A program made the translations under genes and the position numbers. DNA of 64,000 nt from Echinococcus granulosus (lineage: Eukaryota; Platyhelminthes; Cestoda; Cyclophyllidea; Taeniidae), in NCBI RefSeq assembly GCF_000524195.1, contig NW_020170443.1, positions 208,535 through 272,534 on the forward strand, written 5' to 3'. Below the pieces are notes generated by a model. The model saw only the letters and a program-made list of their open reading frames with translations, did not search any database and was not told the origin of the DNA. How positions within the stretch are numbered: position 1 is the stretch's first letter; each line of letters opens with the position of its first letter. Of this stretch, positions 24,801 through 36,407 are shown piece by piece.

Positions 24801-27800
24801 TGACAGCTGACAAAATGGGAATTGAAGTATCCAACGTAAGTAATCTTTTCAAAAATCAGCCATTGGGGCGACTAAATCCACCTATTTCCTGCATTACTTT
24901 TCCTATACGTTAATTCTGGTGATTGAGAAAAAGTGACTACTGGCGGAAGTGTTCTCTCCACCAGAGGCCGAAACAACATTGGTCAGCTGTTCTAAATATG
25001 CAGGAAAAGAAGGAACAAACCTTTTCGGCAGATAAAATCCCCGGGCGAGAAGAGCGCAGGACGAAGGCGAAGAACTAGGTCGAGGAGAAAGCCCTCCTCG
25101 GTGTCCTGGAACATGTCCACGCGTTTAAGCATGTCCAAGTGTACATGAATAGCCACTTCAGCCTTTAAGCGATCGGGTAAGTGCTTGAACACCCTCTGTT
25201 CGTCGGGAATGTGGCTCTGACGCCAGAGGTAGTCAAACCAGCACACTACACGCCGTTTCAATGTCTCCGGTGCCTTGCGTCTGACTAAATACATCCGAAC
25301 TTCTGCCAATTGACCTAAAAATGTTTGTACTTGGATAATAATCATGGATTGTCCGACGTAGACAAGATGGCATGTCATGACAAATCAAGGCATGGATACA
25401 ATTTAATAGCCCCAAAGACAAGTTCTTCATGCCGACAGGAGTGATCAAGCAAGAGGAAGGGAGGTGGAGATTGCATTGTGTGCTTTAATGTTTGAAGAAT
25501 TAAGTAGATTTTGGATACAAAGGAGATATGTTACGCCATAAAAAAGAAAAATTCAAAGTGAATTATGCATACATATAACTTTGCATGATCATTTCGAAGG
25601 AAAACTGGAATCGCGTAAATATTTTGTCTAAGCACCGTAAAAATAATTACTTTTCCAGGCATTTTTACATCAAACAACTAAGTAGGCGCAGAGATGCAAA
25701 AATATGCTAAAATAAGCGTAAATATATCATATGAATGCAAAGGGAAGATCTGAGGGGATGGGAAGTTGGAGTTATTTTAAGAAAATAACAAGTCGTTTGA
25801 AAACTATTTACCGAGAAGTGTGCTAAAAATAAACTTGCTTTCAAGGCGCGCTTCTTTATTACTGCTAATAAAGAGAGCCCTTGAAGCCCTGGTGTGGTCT
25901 CCGACAGCGGTAGGGGTAAACAAACTCGATCCAAGTAAACAGCGGTTCCGAGTTAATTCGATAGATGTTGTACCGAAATCTCGTGTTTGTGTGTAGGTGT
26001 GTGTGTCCATAATGATTCATAGTGGAAGGTTTGCCAACCACCCCAATTTCCCCAATTTACGCATAATGGCTCCAAACAGAAGAATCAGATATTCAATGAA
26101 GCTGATGAATTTTGACAATCTCTTCATTTACGGCATTTAAGGCACCTTATTGCCGCAATGGTATCCCGTGTCCACATACCTCCTGCACCCTCCCCCCCGA
26201 TCTTCCGTGCGTTAATGGCTATATTTGATTTAAGATAAATTCCTTATTTTATTACTAATACTGACTAGAAATTCAATCGTTCCAGCATAAACATTGAATT
26301 TTTGCATTTTACTGCTTTTAATTTTCATATATGGTGCTTGACCCTTATACACGAATTCTGCTTCAATTATACAAGTAGTTTCCTGGATGAACTATGGTCC
26401 TTTTTACACCAAAAATGCATTATCACTAAAGTAATTTTTGTGATTAAGTAAGACAAATGGCTCCTTGTTCCTTTCACTCTTCCCTTTTGATTTATTTTCT
26501 CTGTCCTCTACCTATGGATGCGGAAATGTGTAGAAACTTGCTCAGTCTCTATCCGAAAATGGGTATGTTCGACAATAGAATCGGTGTAAAAACTAGAAAA
26601 GGGAGGGAAAGAAAATGAGGGGTGGTACATTTCCTTTTTATCTATTCTGCATGTGGATGAAGTCAGAGAAAAAATTGCTACTTTATACGAGCAACCTTAT
26701 AAAAGACTTTAGTTAAGGTAGCACTAGATTTAATATTTTTTACACAAGTAAAAGCAGTTCATATTAGTTCAGGAGATGTTGCTTTATAAATGTTTAAATT
26801 AGTAATAAGGAAATGCCACATCAACCTTAGGAAGTGGGTACATTTAAATCTAACATATTATCTCGGAAGACAGAACAAGGATGACTACTCGCTCCACAAT
26901 TGATTATAACTCTGATTACAGTTGTAAAGCTAATTTAAAATATAAAATGAAGTTAAAACACCCAGAACCTGTATAATTACCTGAACCTTTGATATTTGCT
27001 CCATAAAAGACAATAAATCGAGGTGCAATTACCATTTTATGGAGTCCACTCTCGGACAGCGAGTTGTGCTCGTCATTTTGAATGCAACTGGGAAAAGCTG
27101 ATACTATTTCTGTCTAAAGTTCACCCAAACAATACTTAACTTGTCCCGAAATCAAAACTTCTAACAGTGCAGCGTATGGGACAGAGTCATATTTACCTTC
27201 TTAGTTTGACTGACTGTTTTTTATTCCGTTTTGATCAAATAATGGCGCAATACTTGTGGGATTTTCGTAATAATAACGCTCAACTACTTGTTTTCATTTT
27301 TTAGCATTAGACTAACCAGGAAATCTTGATTTACTCTAAGAGCAAGAGGAAATGTCCTCATTTGTGTAGGTTAAATCAATTATGTATTAAAGTCTGCAAA
27401 ATCAATTTTATCCTTATAGTACCAAGTGGTAGTACTGACTTACCTTCAAATATCAGCACAGTATTATTTAACTTCTTCGGAAGGAATGTAACTTTATTAC
27501 TGGTACATGTCATATTTCTCCTCAGGACATCTAATATTAGAAAAATCCTCGCCCTGTCAATCCCGGTGCAAGAGACATTGCCATTTCAATGTTGTTGACG
27601 TTAGTGCCAATGTCATTAATTGTGCCAAATTTTGTCAGTGCAGTGCCAGCTTAGTGCAAAAAAAATAACGCTCATAAATCCTGCACAATCGGAGAATTAA
27701 CAATGCAGGAAGCTTCTCTCTCCTATTTGCCACCGGGAAATCCTCATAAACTTACATTTGTCTCAGGTTCATATAAAATACAAATTTTTATACTGATGAA

Positions 27801-29131
27801 AACTTTCTACTTCCACCATTGTAGGGGACTTTCTTTTTTGCTGGAAGAGAAACTTGGCATTTGAATTAGTTATTTCATTAGCGGTGCTTCCTACTGGGTC
27901 ACGCGATACAATGAGAGCATTTTCGAGTTACTGGGCGCAACTTACGTCGAAATTCATTCTCATTGACACGAGCATTAGCAACTAGCATATTCACATTCGC
28001 AATCAAGCTCGTGATGATGGCGATTCCAGTCAGTCCTTCAAATATAAGTAAAGCGTAGAGTTGCCATGCGTTTGTTGTTTCTTTGAGTTGGGGTTCTTTT
28101 TGAAGGGTTAGACAGAGCAAACTGTCATAGACGGAGTGCACGTAGGTCTCTAAGACATCACCCGTTGAGTTGTAGTGGAAGCCGAGAGATCGCATTGCAC
28201 ACTGGTAGAAACACGCATTCCAGTGCAGTCCGGTTAGGGTAATTATGATCCACCCAAAAGTGCGGAAGAAATTTGGATGGACAGTGCGTCGTTGAGCCAT
28301 GTCAATGCTTTCAAAGAGCTTGTAGATTTTAACAAATCGCAAAATGCGCAGAAGCGACACAACGCCCACCGAAATGTATAGTAGGTCCAGGGGCAAAATA
28401 CACAGACAGTTGAGATAAAAGCGCATTGAGTTAAGGTAGTGCTGTCTGGATTTGCGGGGGTCCTTTTGAAGGATTCCATTCTCCAGGTAGGCTATACGAA
28501 ATCCCAGTAGAAGGTCGAGGAGATAGAGACCGTCTGCAGTGTAATCCAGTGTGAACCATACAGAGGCGGTCGCACTTGTGACTTCAGCAAATGCAAAACG
28601 GAAGGGGATGATCCACATGTTGTAGAGGCATGCTACACAGACCACCCACGACCAGAAGAAAATACAACTACCATCTGGTGCTAGAATGCAAACCGACTTG
28701 GAGGCCTTCTCCATACTCGTCAGCAAGCCTACACCTTCCTCTCCTGAAATATTTCGGGATGAATCAACTTGATGGCCGGTCTTCAAGCCGCTCGGAGATG
28801 AATGTTTGACCTCCTCGTCGAAGAGACTGCGTGGCGGTGCTCCACTATAGCTATGCCACCGAACACCTTCAGCATCCTGGTGGGCATCCATGAGTCGATG
28901 GTCACTCATTGCTGGACGCAGACGCGCGGACATGCTTCCATTGCGGCTGTCTGCACTACCAACATTACCTCCACCACTGAGATTGATGTCAGAGTTGGTG
29001 TCACTGGACGATCGACGCGGCAGACTGACGTTAAGACGCAGGCACGAGGAGGTCTCCTTGAAGGTACTCAATGCTGTGTTTGCACCTAGCGAGGGGATGC
29101 ACTGAGAGGTTTGAACGGGATGCGAGGGCAT
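21877..29131 (-). CDS. Cyclic-nucleotide-gated cation channel subunit, CNGA-like, divergent pore
   Basis: Four minus-strand exons: 29131-27946, 25314-25021, 23204 to 22902 (or 22887), and 22664-21877; about 856 residues. After a Ser-rich cytoplasmic N-terminus come S1-S6 (about residues 156-385): basic S4 ([16 protein letters not shown]), S5 with GLHWNACFY, a glycosylation site in the turret (N321), and the pore loop. Exon 2 is the C-linker ([37 protein letters not shown]). Exon 3 is the cyclic-nucleotide pocket ([11 protein letters not shown] then [21 protein letters not shown]) with the ligand-binding Arg-Thr present. Exon 4 has a short C-terminal leucine zipper ([19 protein letters not shown]), as in CNGA subunits that trimerise. 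The filter, normally T-T-I-G-E, reads T-L-Q-K-E (residues 342-346). CNG channels conduct Na+/Ca2+ in sensory membranes on cGMP/cAMP; whether this one conducts is open. Intron 2 holds LTR insertions. Confidence 0.9.
24130..24262 (-). repeat. Partial LTR, 3' part, inside CNG intron
   Basis: Minus-strand sequence CATTGGCCGGAGGCCAGCCC then GGCACAAATCTGCCCC matches the 3' half of the neighbouring LTR (24279-24528). The 5' half is missing. Confidence 0.5.
24279..24528 (-). mobile_element. Solo LTR (TGTAGCG...ATATTACA), inside CNG intron
   Basis: About 250 bp with TG/CA ends: on the minus strand it starts TGTAGCGCCCTGAG and ends ATATTACA. It shares order and motifs with 39844-40039 (GGGCAGAATGTATA, GGCCAGCC, GGTACAA, TTACA end). 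No clear target duplication is seen. It lies in the 1.8-kb intron between the C-linker and ligand-pocket exons, in the same orientation as the gene. An open frame of 96 codons over it is repeat sequence. Confidence 0.6.
25315..27945 (-). other. CNG channel intron 1, 2.6 kb
   Basis: Starts with a consensus donor (GTAAGT) after the S6 exon and ends TTTTTAG before the C-linker exon. AT-rich, with no coding content recognised. Confidence 0.6.
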
Positions 29132-30683
29132 AGGCTAGTGGATCTGTGCCATGGCCTTGTGTTCGTATTTCTGCCAATGCTGCTGTTGCTTCTGCTGCTC
29201 CTGCCGCTGTCGCTACGACTTGTCAGTGAACACGTTTTGCCCACAACATCTGATTGGCCGACCAGCGCACCAATGGCCGCGTAGCATCTACGTACGTATC
29301 CAATTGGCGTTTAAGGGGTAAAATTACCCCTTAGGGAGGACTAAGTTACCTTTCTTCAATTCGACGCTAACCCTTCTCCCCATCATTAATGTAAATTGGC
29401 ACTGTACCACTGTGACACAAACCTCAGCAGCAAAGTCGATGCCAATGGTCACAAGTACCAAGGTCACTTACCCGACCCGAGCCCAGCCCCCTCAGGGCAC
29501 TTTGCTTATTTTGTTTTGTTCGAATAAATCATCTGCTTTTGTTCAGCAATGCAAAACAGCATATTCATTTATGTCGCCATGACAAAATGAAATGCTTCAC
29601 CTGCATGATATAAACATTTTGCCCCGCACAAATGTATTTTACCATTGTTTCAACCCTGACGGATGATTTTATCAATCAGGCCAACATTTTGCTCCAAAAT
29701 GGACACTAGCCTGATCTGTAGGCAAACCTTGCTAAAAAATATTTAATTTGGAATATACACAAGTTCTCGCAACGAAATTGTGGTGATTAGGAATTGGTTG
29801 GCCGTTAATGTATTCATTTAGAAGAGCAGTAAAGGAAGAAGCCCTTGAACCCTACAATTTGTAATGCAATAGAGGAGACCGAAACCCACTGAAGTGGTAG
29901 ATGGGTAAATTTTCCCAACCCACCTTGAACTCTTTAGCTACCGCCACACTTGGAGTGTGGGGACCATCAAGACCCTCTTTTTAGGGAAGCAGTCATTTTA
30001 ATTTGGGTTAACACTTTGACATTAGGTGTGTCGCGCAATCAAATGCGCGGTAAGATTTGTGTCGGTTTGCAAAATTTAAATTAATCCCCCTCTCCCAGTT
30101 TTGAGCTACTCTCTTTTAAGAGCATCAAAACGCAACGAAATTTCCTTTTTTTAATCATCCGACGCGGGAAGAAGACATCCCCCCGACTTTATTGGGGGAA
30201 AACAAGTCTCTTTCCAAAAATATTTGCAAAGGTATTTGACATGATGTTTACCTCCTAACAGCTATGCAGCACTCATGCTCTGCAACACTAAGAGTTGGGA
30301 AGAACCAGGCCATCACTGAAGGATGTGTTTCTTGGAATCCGTCCTTCTCAAAACTGACCTTTCTATTAAAAACGTAAAGAATTTTGGAAGTAAAAGCAAG
30401 TATACTACTGAATTATAAGTATAATAGTAATTTTGCAATGTTAAAATAGGTAATATTTCCTAGTCAGATTTATTTTTATCCAATCCATGCGAATCAAGGC
30501 TGATGTATCATTGAACCAACAGTTCCACTACTGCCACCATTGCACTGTCGGACCAAATCTTACTACTACAGCGGACATGCTGTACGGTCACAAGTGATTC
30601 AAAATGCAATCCCCTTGAAGTCCTCTCCTCCAGGCGCTGTGGGGTATGTTGGCATAAAATTAGATATGGAATGATGAGAGAGG
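29132..30683. other. Region upstream of the CNG channel gene
   Basis: Contains the presumed CNG promoter (see the CCAAT cluster) and about 1.2 kb of unremarkable AT-rich sequence. No coding exon is seen. Confidence 0.4.
29250..29335 (-). promoter_or_regulatory. Candidate CNG promoter: three CCAAT-type motifs and a palindrome
   Basis: CCAAT/ATTGG motifs occur at 29253-29257 (ATTGG), 29270-29274 (CCAAT) and 29300-29307 (CCAATTGG). They are 120-175 nt upstream of the CNG start codon, the usual NF-Y range. Directly behind them, 9-bp perfect arms (TAAGGGGTA / TACCCCTTA, 29312-29333) flank a 4-nt loop. No TATA box is obvious. The functional link is inferred from position only. Confidence 0.3.
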
Positions 30684-31641
30684 TGTAGCGCTCTGTGACT
30701 TCGGCAGAGCCTAGGGCTGCTGGCACGGTCTAGATTTTAGACCATCCGGTGAGGGAACAGTGGACAGGATCCAAGCTGACCATTTACCAAAACTGAGAGT
30801 TAGGCAAACAACCTCTTTTCAGCGTTTTTTGTCCCCTCGGTCAAACCCGTGCTCCAGCCATCACAACGTTGTTGGTACTGTAGGGGGAACACCCACCCTC
30901 TATCCGTGCCAGTCATCGAATTCCTACGCAACTAAGGAGAGGATTAACGGTAATTTCACTGATTTCTATTGGCAATTTAACAGGATCTACAATTTCTTCC
31001 TGCATGGGAAATGGATTTTAAACATGGGAAATTTTGCTGGTCATTAGGCGTGTTCGAGGCTAGACGTGGAAACACTGGCCTAGAAGCCAATTTATGTAAG
31101 GGAGGACGGGATTTGGTACAGTTAGGTGAGGGGATGGTCCCACAACTCTTCCTTCTTGCCACTGTTATTACTCCATTGCTACCCAGTTGTATCGCTTCCG
31201 TTTCCACCCAGCCAGCAAAGATGTGGAGGAGGTATCGCCAGATTAACTCCGTAACAAAGCTTTTCCAACTAATTTAACAGCTATTGTTAATGGCTTTCCT
31301 GCAGACCACGGAACACAAGGCAGGGGTAGTGGCTGAAGGCAGACGTCAAATTTCAGCCCTTCTGTTATGGGTCATCACCGATTCCCCCATCCGTAGTATA
31401 TATGCTGCCCTCGCTTTGCTGAGGTTTATCACCCGGCAGTAGAAAAGAGGATGGACGTCCTTTGGGATCGGGTCTGCTCTCCGCTGCCACTAATGCAGGA
31501 CCTGTGATTACTGGCATGGTTCAAAGGCCAACCCACCCGAAGAAGGTATAAGGGCCAAGGCACAAATTTGCCCCTTACCAAGGCCGAGAGTTTACCAACA
31601 AACGCATCGCAGAGGCGTTTTTAAGGACCATATGTATAACA
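30684..31641 (+). mobile_element. TRIM-like LTR element, copy A (degenerate)
   Basis: Begins with a TGTAGCGCTCTGTGACTTC LTR start and ends with LTR 3' sequence (AAGGCCAACCCACCCG, GCCCCTTACCAAGGCCGAGA, ATAACA). Between them lies about 680 bp that aligns in order with copy B (CCCTCGGTCAA, CCATCACA, ACACTGGCCTAGA, GGAGGACGGGATTTGGTACA, CGCTGCCACTAAT). There is no reverse transcriptase or gag frame. A short non-coding interior between LTRs is the definition of terminal-repeat retrotransposons in miniature; such elements have been described in taeniid tapeworms. Boundaries are approximate. Confidence 0.55.
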
Positions 31642-32483
31642 CCATTCTCATCTTTACTTAAGGACACATGAAAGCCAAATATCTGCTTTATTATAACTGG
31701 AAAAAAAGGAAACAAATTTGTTGATTCGAGTTTGCTTTCTTTTGCTCAGACGAGAAAACAGTGCAAAACAAAAACCCTTGTTTCGCAGGTCCAATAAGAC
31801 TTTAAAAAAATTTATTGGAAATGGACACTACATGAATATGAGTCCATTTTTAAATGAGGACATTATTTTGTCTGTTAAAAACCACAAAGAGGAGGCAAGT
31901 TAGCAGAAATCTAAGCCAAAACTAACCCAGGGGAAATTTTGTTAATATGATTGCATTAAAATGACGCCGTTTCCATCGTAACAGGAAAATTAATCACTCA
32001 AATCACTTTTGGTAAAACGACAAACGCCTGTAATGGATTTGCAGGTGGTGCAATACTTCTTTCGTCCAAAGTATGTAAATTCTAACCCACCTAGTGCAAA
32101 AGTGACTTGATTTAAGGCTAGAATTTTAGCTATTGCCGATTAGGAAACGAAAAGAGAAAAAAAACACCACTGCATTTGTGAATAGTGCCCAAATTAATTT
32201 CTATGAGATTAGCACTTTCTGATTAACTATTTCGAACTTTCGGTTACATTTTTCAGTCGCGATTGCTTAAGTGTTAGAAGAGAAAGTATTCACGTTGGTG
32301 GCTACCCCTTGAATGCGTTTATTGGGCTTTGCGAAATTACCGTGGGCTACCGCATTGGTGAATGGAATGTTTCTGGGAATTTCGAGGTCTGACAATTGTC
32401 GATAGCTCTGCGGTTTCGTCGTTTCAAACGTCCTCCAGGCCCTCTAACCACTATCACTTATTCACGTTCAACCCTGATTGTTA

Positions 32484-33480
32484 TGCAGCTTCTCGAGACT
32501 TCCCTGAAGACGAGAGCAGATTTAAGCTTCGGGTGCAGTAGGGTCTGAGGCTACTAGAATGGCCCAACCGGTAATGGTGCAATGGGTCATACAAACAATT
32601 AAACAACTTATTACACAACCCTCGCCACATTTTGAGCATTGTCCCTACCGCTTCCCTTGGTCAACTTCTCAATTCGGCCATCACATTGTAGTCGGTGCTG
32701 TGGGGAGAACATTCACGCGCCCTATTCGACGCAGTCACCGAATTTCATTGCAATTAAGGCGATACTCGGTCGCAGCGTCACTGATCCCTCTTAGCAAATC
32801 ACTTGGATGTGCAGTATCTTGCAGCTTGGAAACTGGATTTTAGGCAGTGGGAATTGTGCTAACCACCACACGCGTCCATAACTAGTCGCGGGAACACTGG
32901 CCTAGATGCAGATTTGTGCAAAGGAGGACAGGATTTAACACAGTTCGGTGGGGTAGGGTTTCATGTCCATTCCTCCTTGTCACCTTGTTCTCACTTCAGA
33001 GACGTAATTCACATCTATCTGGTTTCTATCCACCTAGTGGAGAACTGGAGGTGGTATTACAAATTCACATTATTGATATCTCAATACAGATGCAGTAAAA
33101 AACTCAGTAAGAAAGCTATCCCAGCTAGGATAACGGCTAGTGTCGCATCCGTTGTTGGTAGCTTTCTTGTAGACCACAGGAATGAGGTTGCTGCCGAAGG
33201 TAGACACCATTTGCAGCCCTTGTGTTTAAGGCCTTCACCGATCCTCCTCTCAGTGGCCTTGGCACGTCTTCTGCCGTAAGAAATCGGGATTTATGTCCCG
33301 TAAGATCGGATTGCCCTTTCCGCTGCCACTAATATGGTGTCATGAAACTGCCCTGGATACGATAGAAGTGGCATGGGGGGGGGCATGCGGGCTAGTGGCA
33401 TGGCCCGGAGGCTAACTTGCCAGGCGAAGGTAGTGGCCCTTTGTCACAACCAAGAGTTCAACTGCCAACGCATTGCAGTT
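32484..33480 (+). mobile_element. TRIM-like LTR element, copy B (degenerate)
   Basis: Opens with TGCAGCTTCTCGAGACTTCC and AGAATGGCCCAACCGG (LTR 5' and middle) and closes with GGCATGGCCCGGAGGC and GGCGAAGGTAGTGGCCC (LTR 3' half). The ~700-bp interior is collinear with copy A. Same orientation as A, 840 bp apart. It has no coding capacity beyond short chance frames. Confidence 0.55.
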
Positions 33481-36407
33481 AGCTGCTCTTCAGTTTTTCC
33501 ATACTTATGCATTGGAAAACTACTCTAAAGCCGTATTCGCTTCTAAGGGGGTGTTAGATTTCAAGTGGAAAATTTCGTCCAATTAATTCTTAAAATAGTA
33601 AATTGTCCCGCCAAAAGACGGTTGAGAAACATGAAGAGGTGACTTTCTCAAGAGCAGTGTTTTCTGATGAAGCATCAATAGGTTATCAAAAACAATTATT
33701 TAATGCTTTTTGGCATAAAGTAAACATTTCATAACCTAAGCAATTGGGAAAAAATTTAAATAGGGAAACTCCGTTTGAATAAAAGAATGCCAACTCACGC
33801 ACCGAATTTAATTCACTTAAATAAATTTATTTTGTATCGCTCAATCACTCTAGGAAGAACGACAGTCTGCAAGCGACTTACTTTTAGGGCATTAATGACT
33901 TCAATTCCACAAGAAAACACATTGTCCTTTTGTTGAGCTCAACAAATCAACGCTCGTTTGGCCTTGGGCAATGGCATACAATGCTACATACCATTTCAAG
34001 TTTGTCGCATATTTTTCAAATAGAAACGGACACTACGAGAGGAAGGATTTAAATGGGATGACCTGCTGCTTTTTAGTGATAGGGTTTTCAAGAACGAAGG
34101 TCTAATTGGCAGCCTCAATCTCATCGTCTGTCCATAAATGATTAATCTTGGTTAGCAGAGTGTCAAAAGTAATTGAGAATTGCGTGGAAAATTATAGAAG
34201 TTGACCTAGCACATGCATGGCTCTCCATTTGCAAATGGGGATACTCAAACTAACAAGTGGCTGATATTACACCGGCAGTGAACTGAAATCGTTTGATTTT
34301 CTGATATAATATGTGAAATTCACCTATAAGTAGAGTCATAATGACGAATAAGGAATACCTCCAACCGAATTTCTGATTTTAGGAAGTAAAGTTAAGCTAG
34401 TCGCGTCATCTTGATTGGTTTAGTGTTAATGATGTTACACAGAGTACAACTTCTTTTACTAAAATTTCATATTTGTGCGAAATAGCAGTTCTACTATGAT
34501 GCCAATTTGGTATGGCCAGATCATGATAACGGGTTGAAAATTTCGGCCTCTAATTCTATCAAGTTGGTTAGGCTTGGGGTAAAATAAGACCATAAAATGA
34601 AATCCACCAAAGTGAGGACAACTTTGTGGTTTTCAAAAATGGGGAACCTTTAATACGAAGGCGTTAAGGCACATAGGATGAGTGACATCTCGTGAACTTT
34701 TTGATGCTCTGACACAATGACAAAATAAAGTTGTGATAAAATTAATTATTCGTTTGTTAGCTCTTTGGGTAACAGAATTAGGATAGAAAAGACAGTTCTA
34801 CTTATTTGAAGTCCTGTTGCTTTCAGTTGGCACCAGATCTCATGCACTTTGTCTATTCTGTATCAGTGAGCGCATAATTTCGGTTGTTATTAAACAGACA
34901 TTGAAAAATAAATAATTAAACGCATAAACAAATAAACAAGAATCGCTTCTGCCAAATTACTGTAGTAATTTTAAGTCCAATTCACTTGCCTGAAAATGCA
35001 AACTCGTTCTTTCGTTATAACATGTACTACTATTGCAATATAAGTAGACAACGATTTGATTACCTTAAAACTGACAGTTATAAAATGATTTCACGAAAAA
35101 TTTGTGCGTTTACGCGCATTATATCCTATTTTACATTTTTAATTTTTTGTGGGTTCGTGCTCATATGTTTCTAAATTTGATTTTGGTTGAATAAGTGAGA
35201 GCAGGGAAACACAGAAAAAACCAGTCATCTATAGCCAAACCTGACTACAGTGCCCCCGGCGGTCCCGCATTGTCTCCGCGCAACATTAACACAACAGTTC
35301 CTGGGGCAACGCGATTGCCTAACCACGGGCATTGGCATCTTTTTTGTTCACACATTTCATTCTGCTTGACATTGACGAAATTACCGATTTTGGAACGATA
35401 TGGCACACGCCCTGTTGTGTGGCCACGTTTCAACCATGATTTGCCCTGGCACTTGACACATTGCATTTGACAATTAAAATGCCACCACAAAAAGAAAATG
35501 AAAAAATTGTACCTACTGCACTAGCAATATTCCCTTTTTAATTCAGAAAAATGACTTAAAAAATAGATCCAGCATATGTTCTCTGGTTTCTTTTCTTCTT
35601 AGCTTCCTGCGTTCTGTCATATTTGTAGCGCTCCAAAATGTGTTGGGCAAAAAAATCAAAAAGGATATTAACTTCAACTATTAAATTACATTTTAAAAGA
35701 TTTCATGACATCTTTTCTTGACGTTTTAATGGCAAGCTGACAGCATTGGGTATGGTCAAAGTGCATGTCAAAATACGCTTCGGAATAATGAAAGTTTGAC
35801 TACTCAAGAACCAAAACCAACGTCTTTCCCCAATATGCCGCAGGATATTTGTGGAAAATGAAAAAAAGGCAACAAGGGATACCAAAAGTTGTACAAGTGC
35901 CTTCACCTATTCCAAAAAGGGATAAATTCACTTCTAACTGCTCATCATCACTTTCACAATTTGGACACCGTGATTGGAAAGTAATGTGAAATGAGGAGAG
36001 GGTGGCATAGTATTTACTATATATTCTGCGTCGAACATAAGAATAACGACACATTTAGTAATCATTAAAGTGAGGAAAGAAAAACCACAGAGGTTATGCG
36101 TGTGAGAAGCGCGTGTATACACGCACGCACCTGGAGAGCGGGAGACTAAACATTGAGGGCCCTTTTCCTCCGGCGAGGCGAATCCACGTTTGCAGTTGAT
36201 GGTGGAGGCGGACCATTTAGAAAGGTGAGAAGTATATTTCTTTAAAACAACTTTCAGAATAAGCTTGGTTGCTTGAGTGCAGGTTAGAAATGTTCTGGCA
36301 TACCATTTTTCATGCAATTCATTTTTGAAAGTAGAACGGCAGGACAGGTGGAATATTTGTGGTGGTATAAATGAACATTGAAGATATAAAAGAGAGCTAG
36401 AAACTGT
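33481..36407. other. Intergenic spacer
   Basis: About 2.9 kb of AT-rich sequence between copy B and the CCCH gene. No coding exon or repeat family that I can match to the rest of the window. Confidence 0.45.

Noticed and set aside
35195..35490. Overlapping plus and minus open frames of 81-91 codons
   Set aside because: Neither shows family likeness; both frames open over the same GC-richer patch suggests composition.
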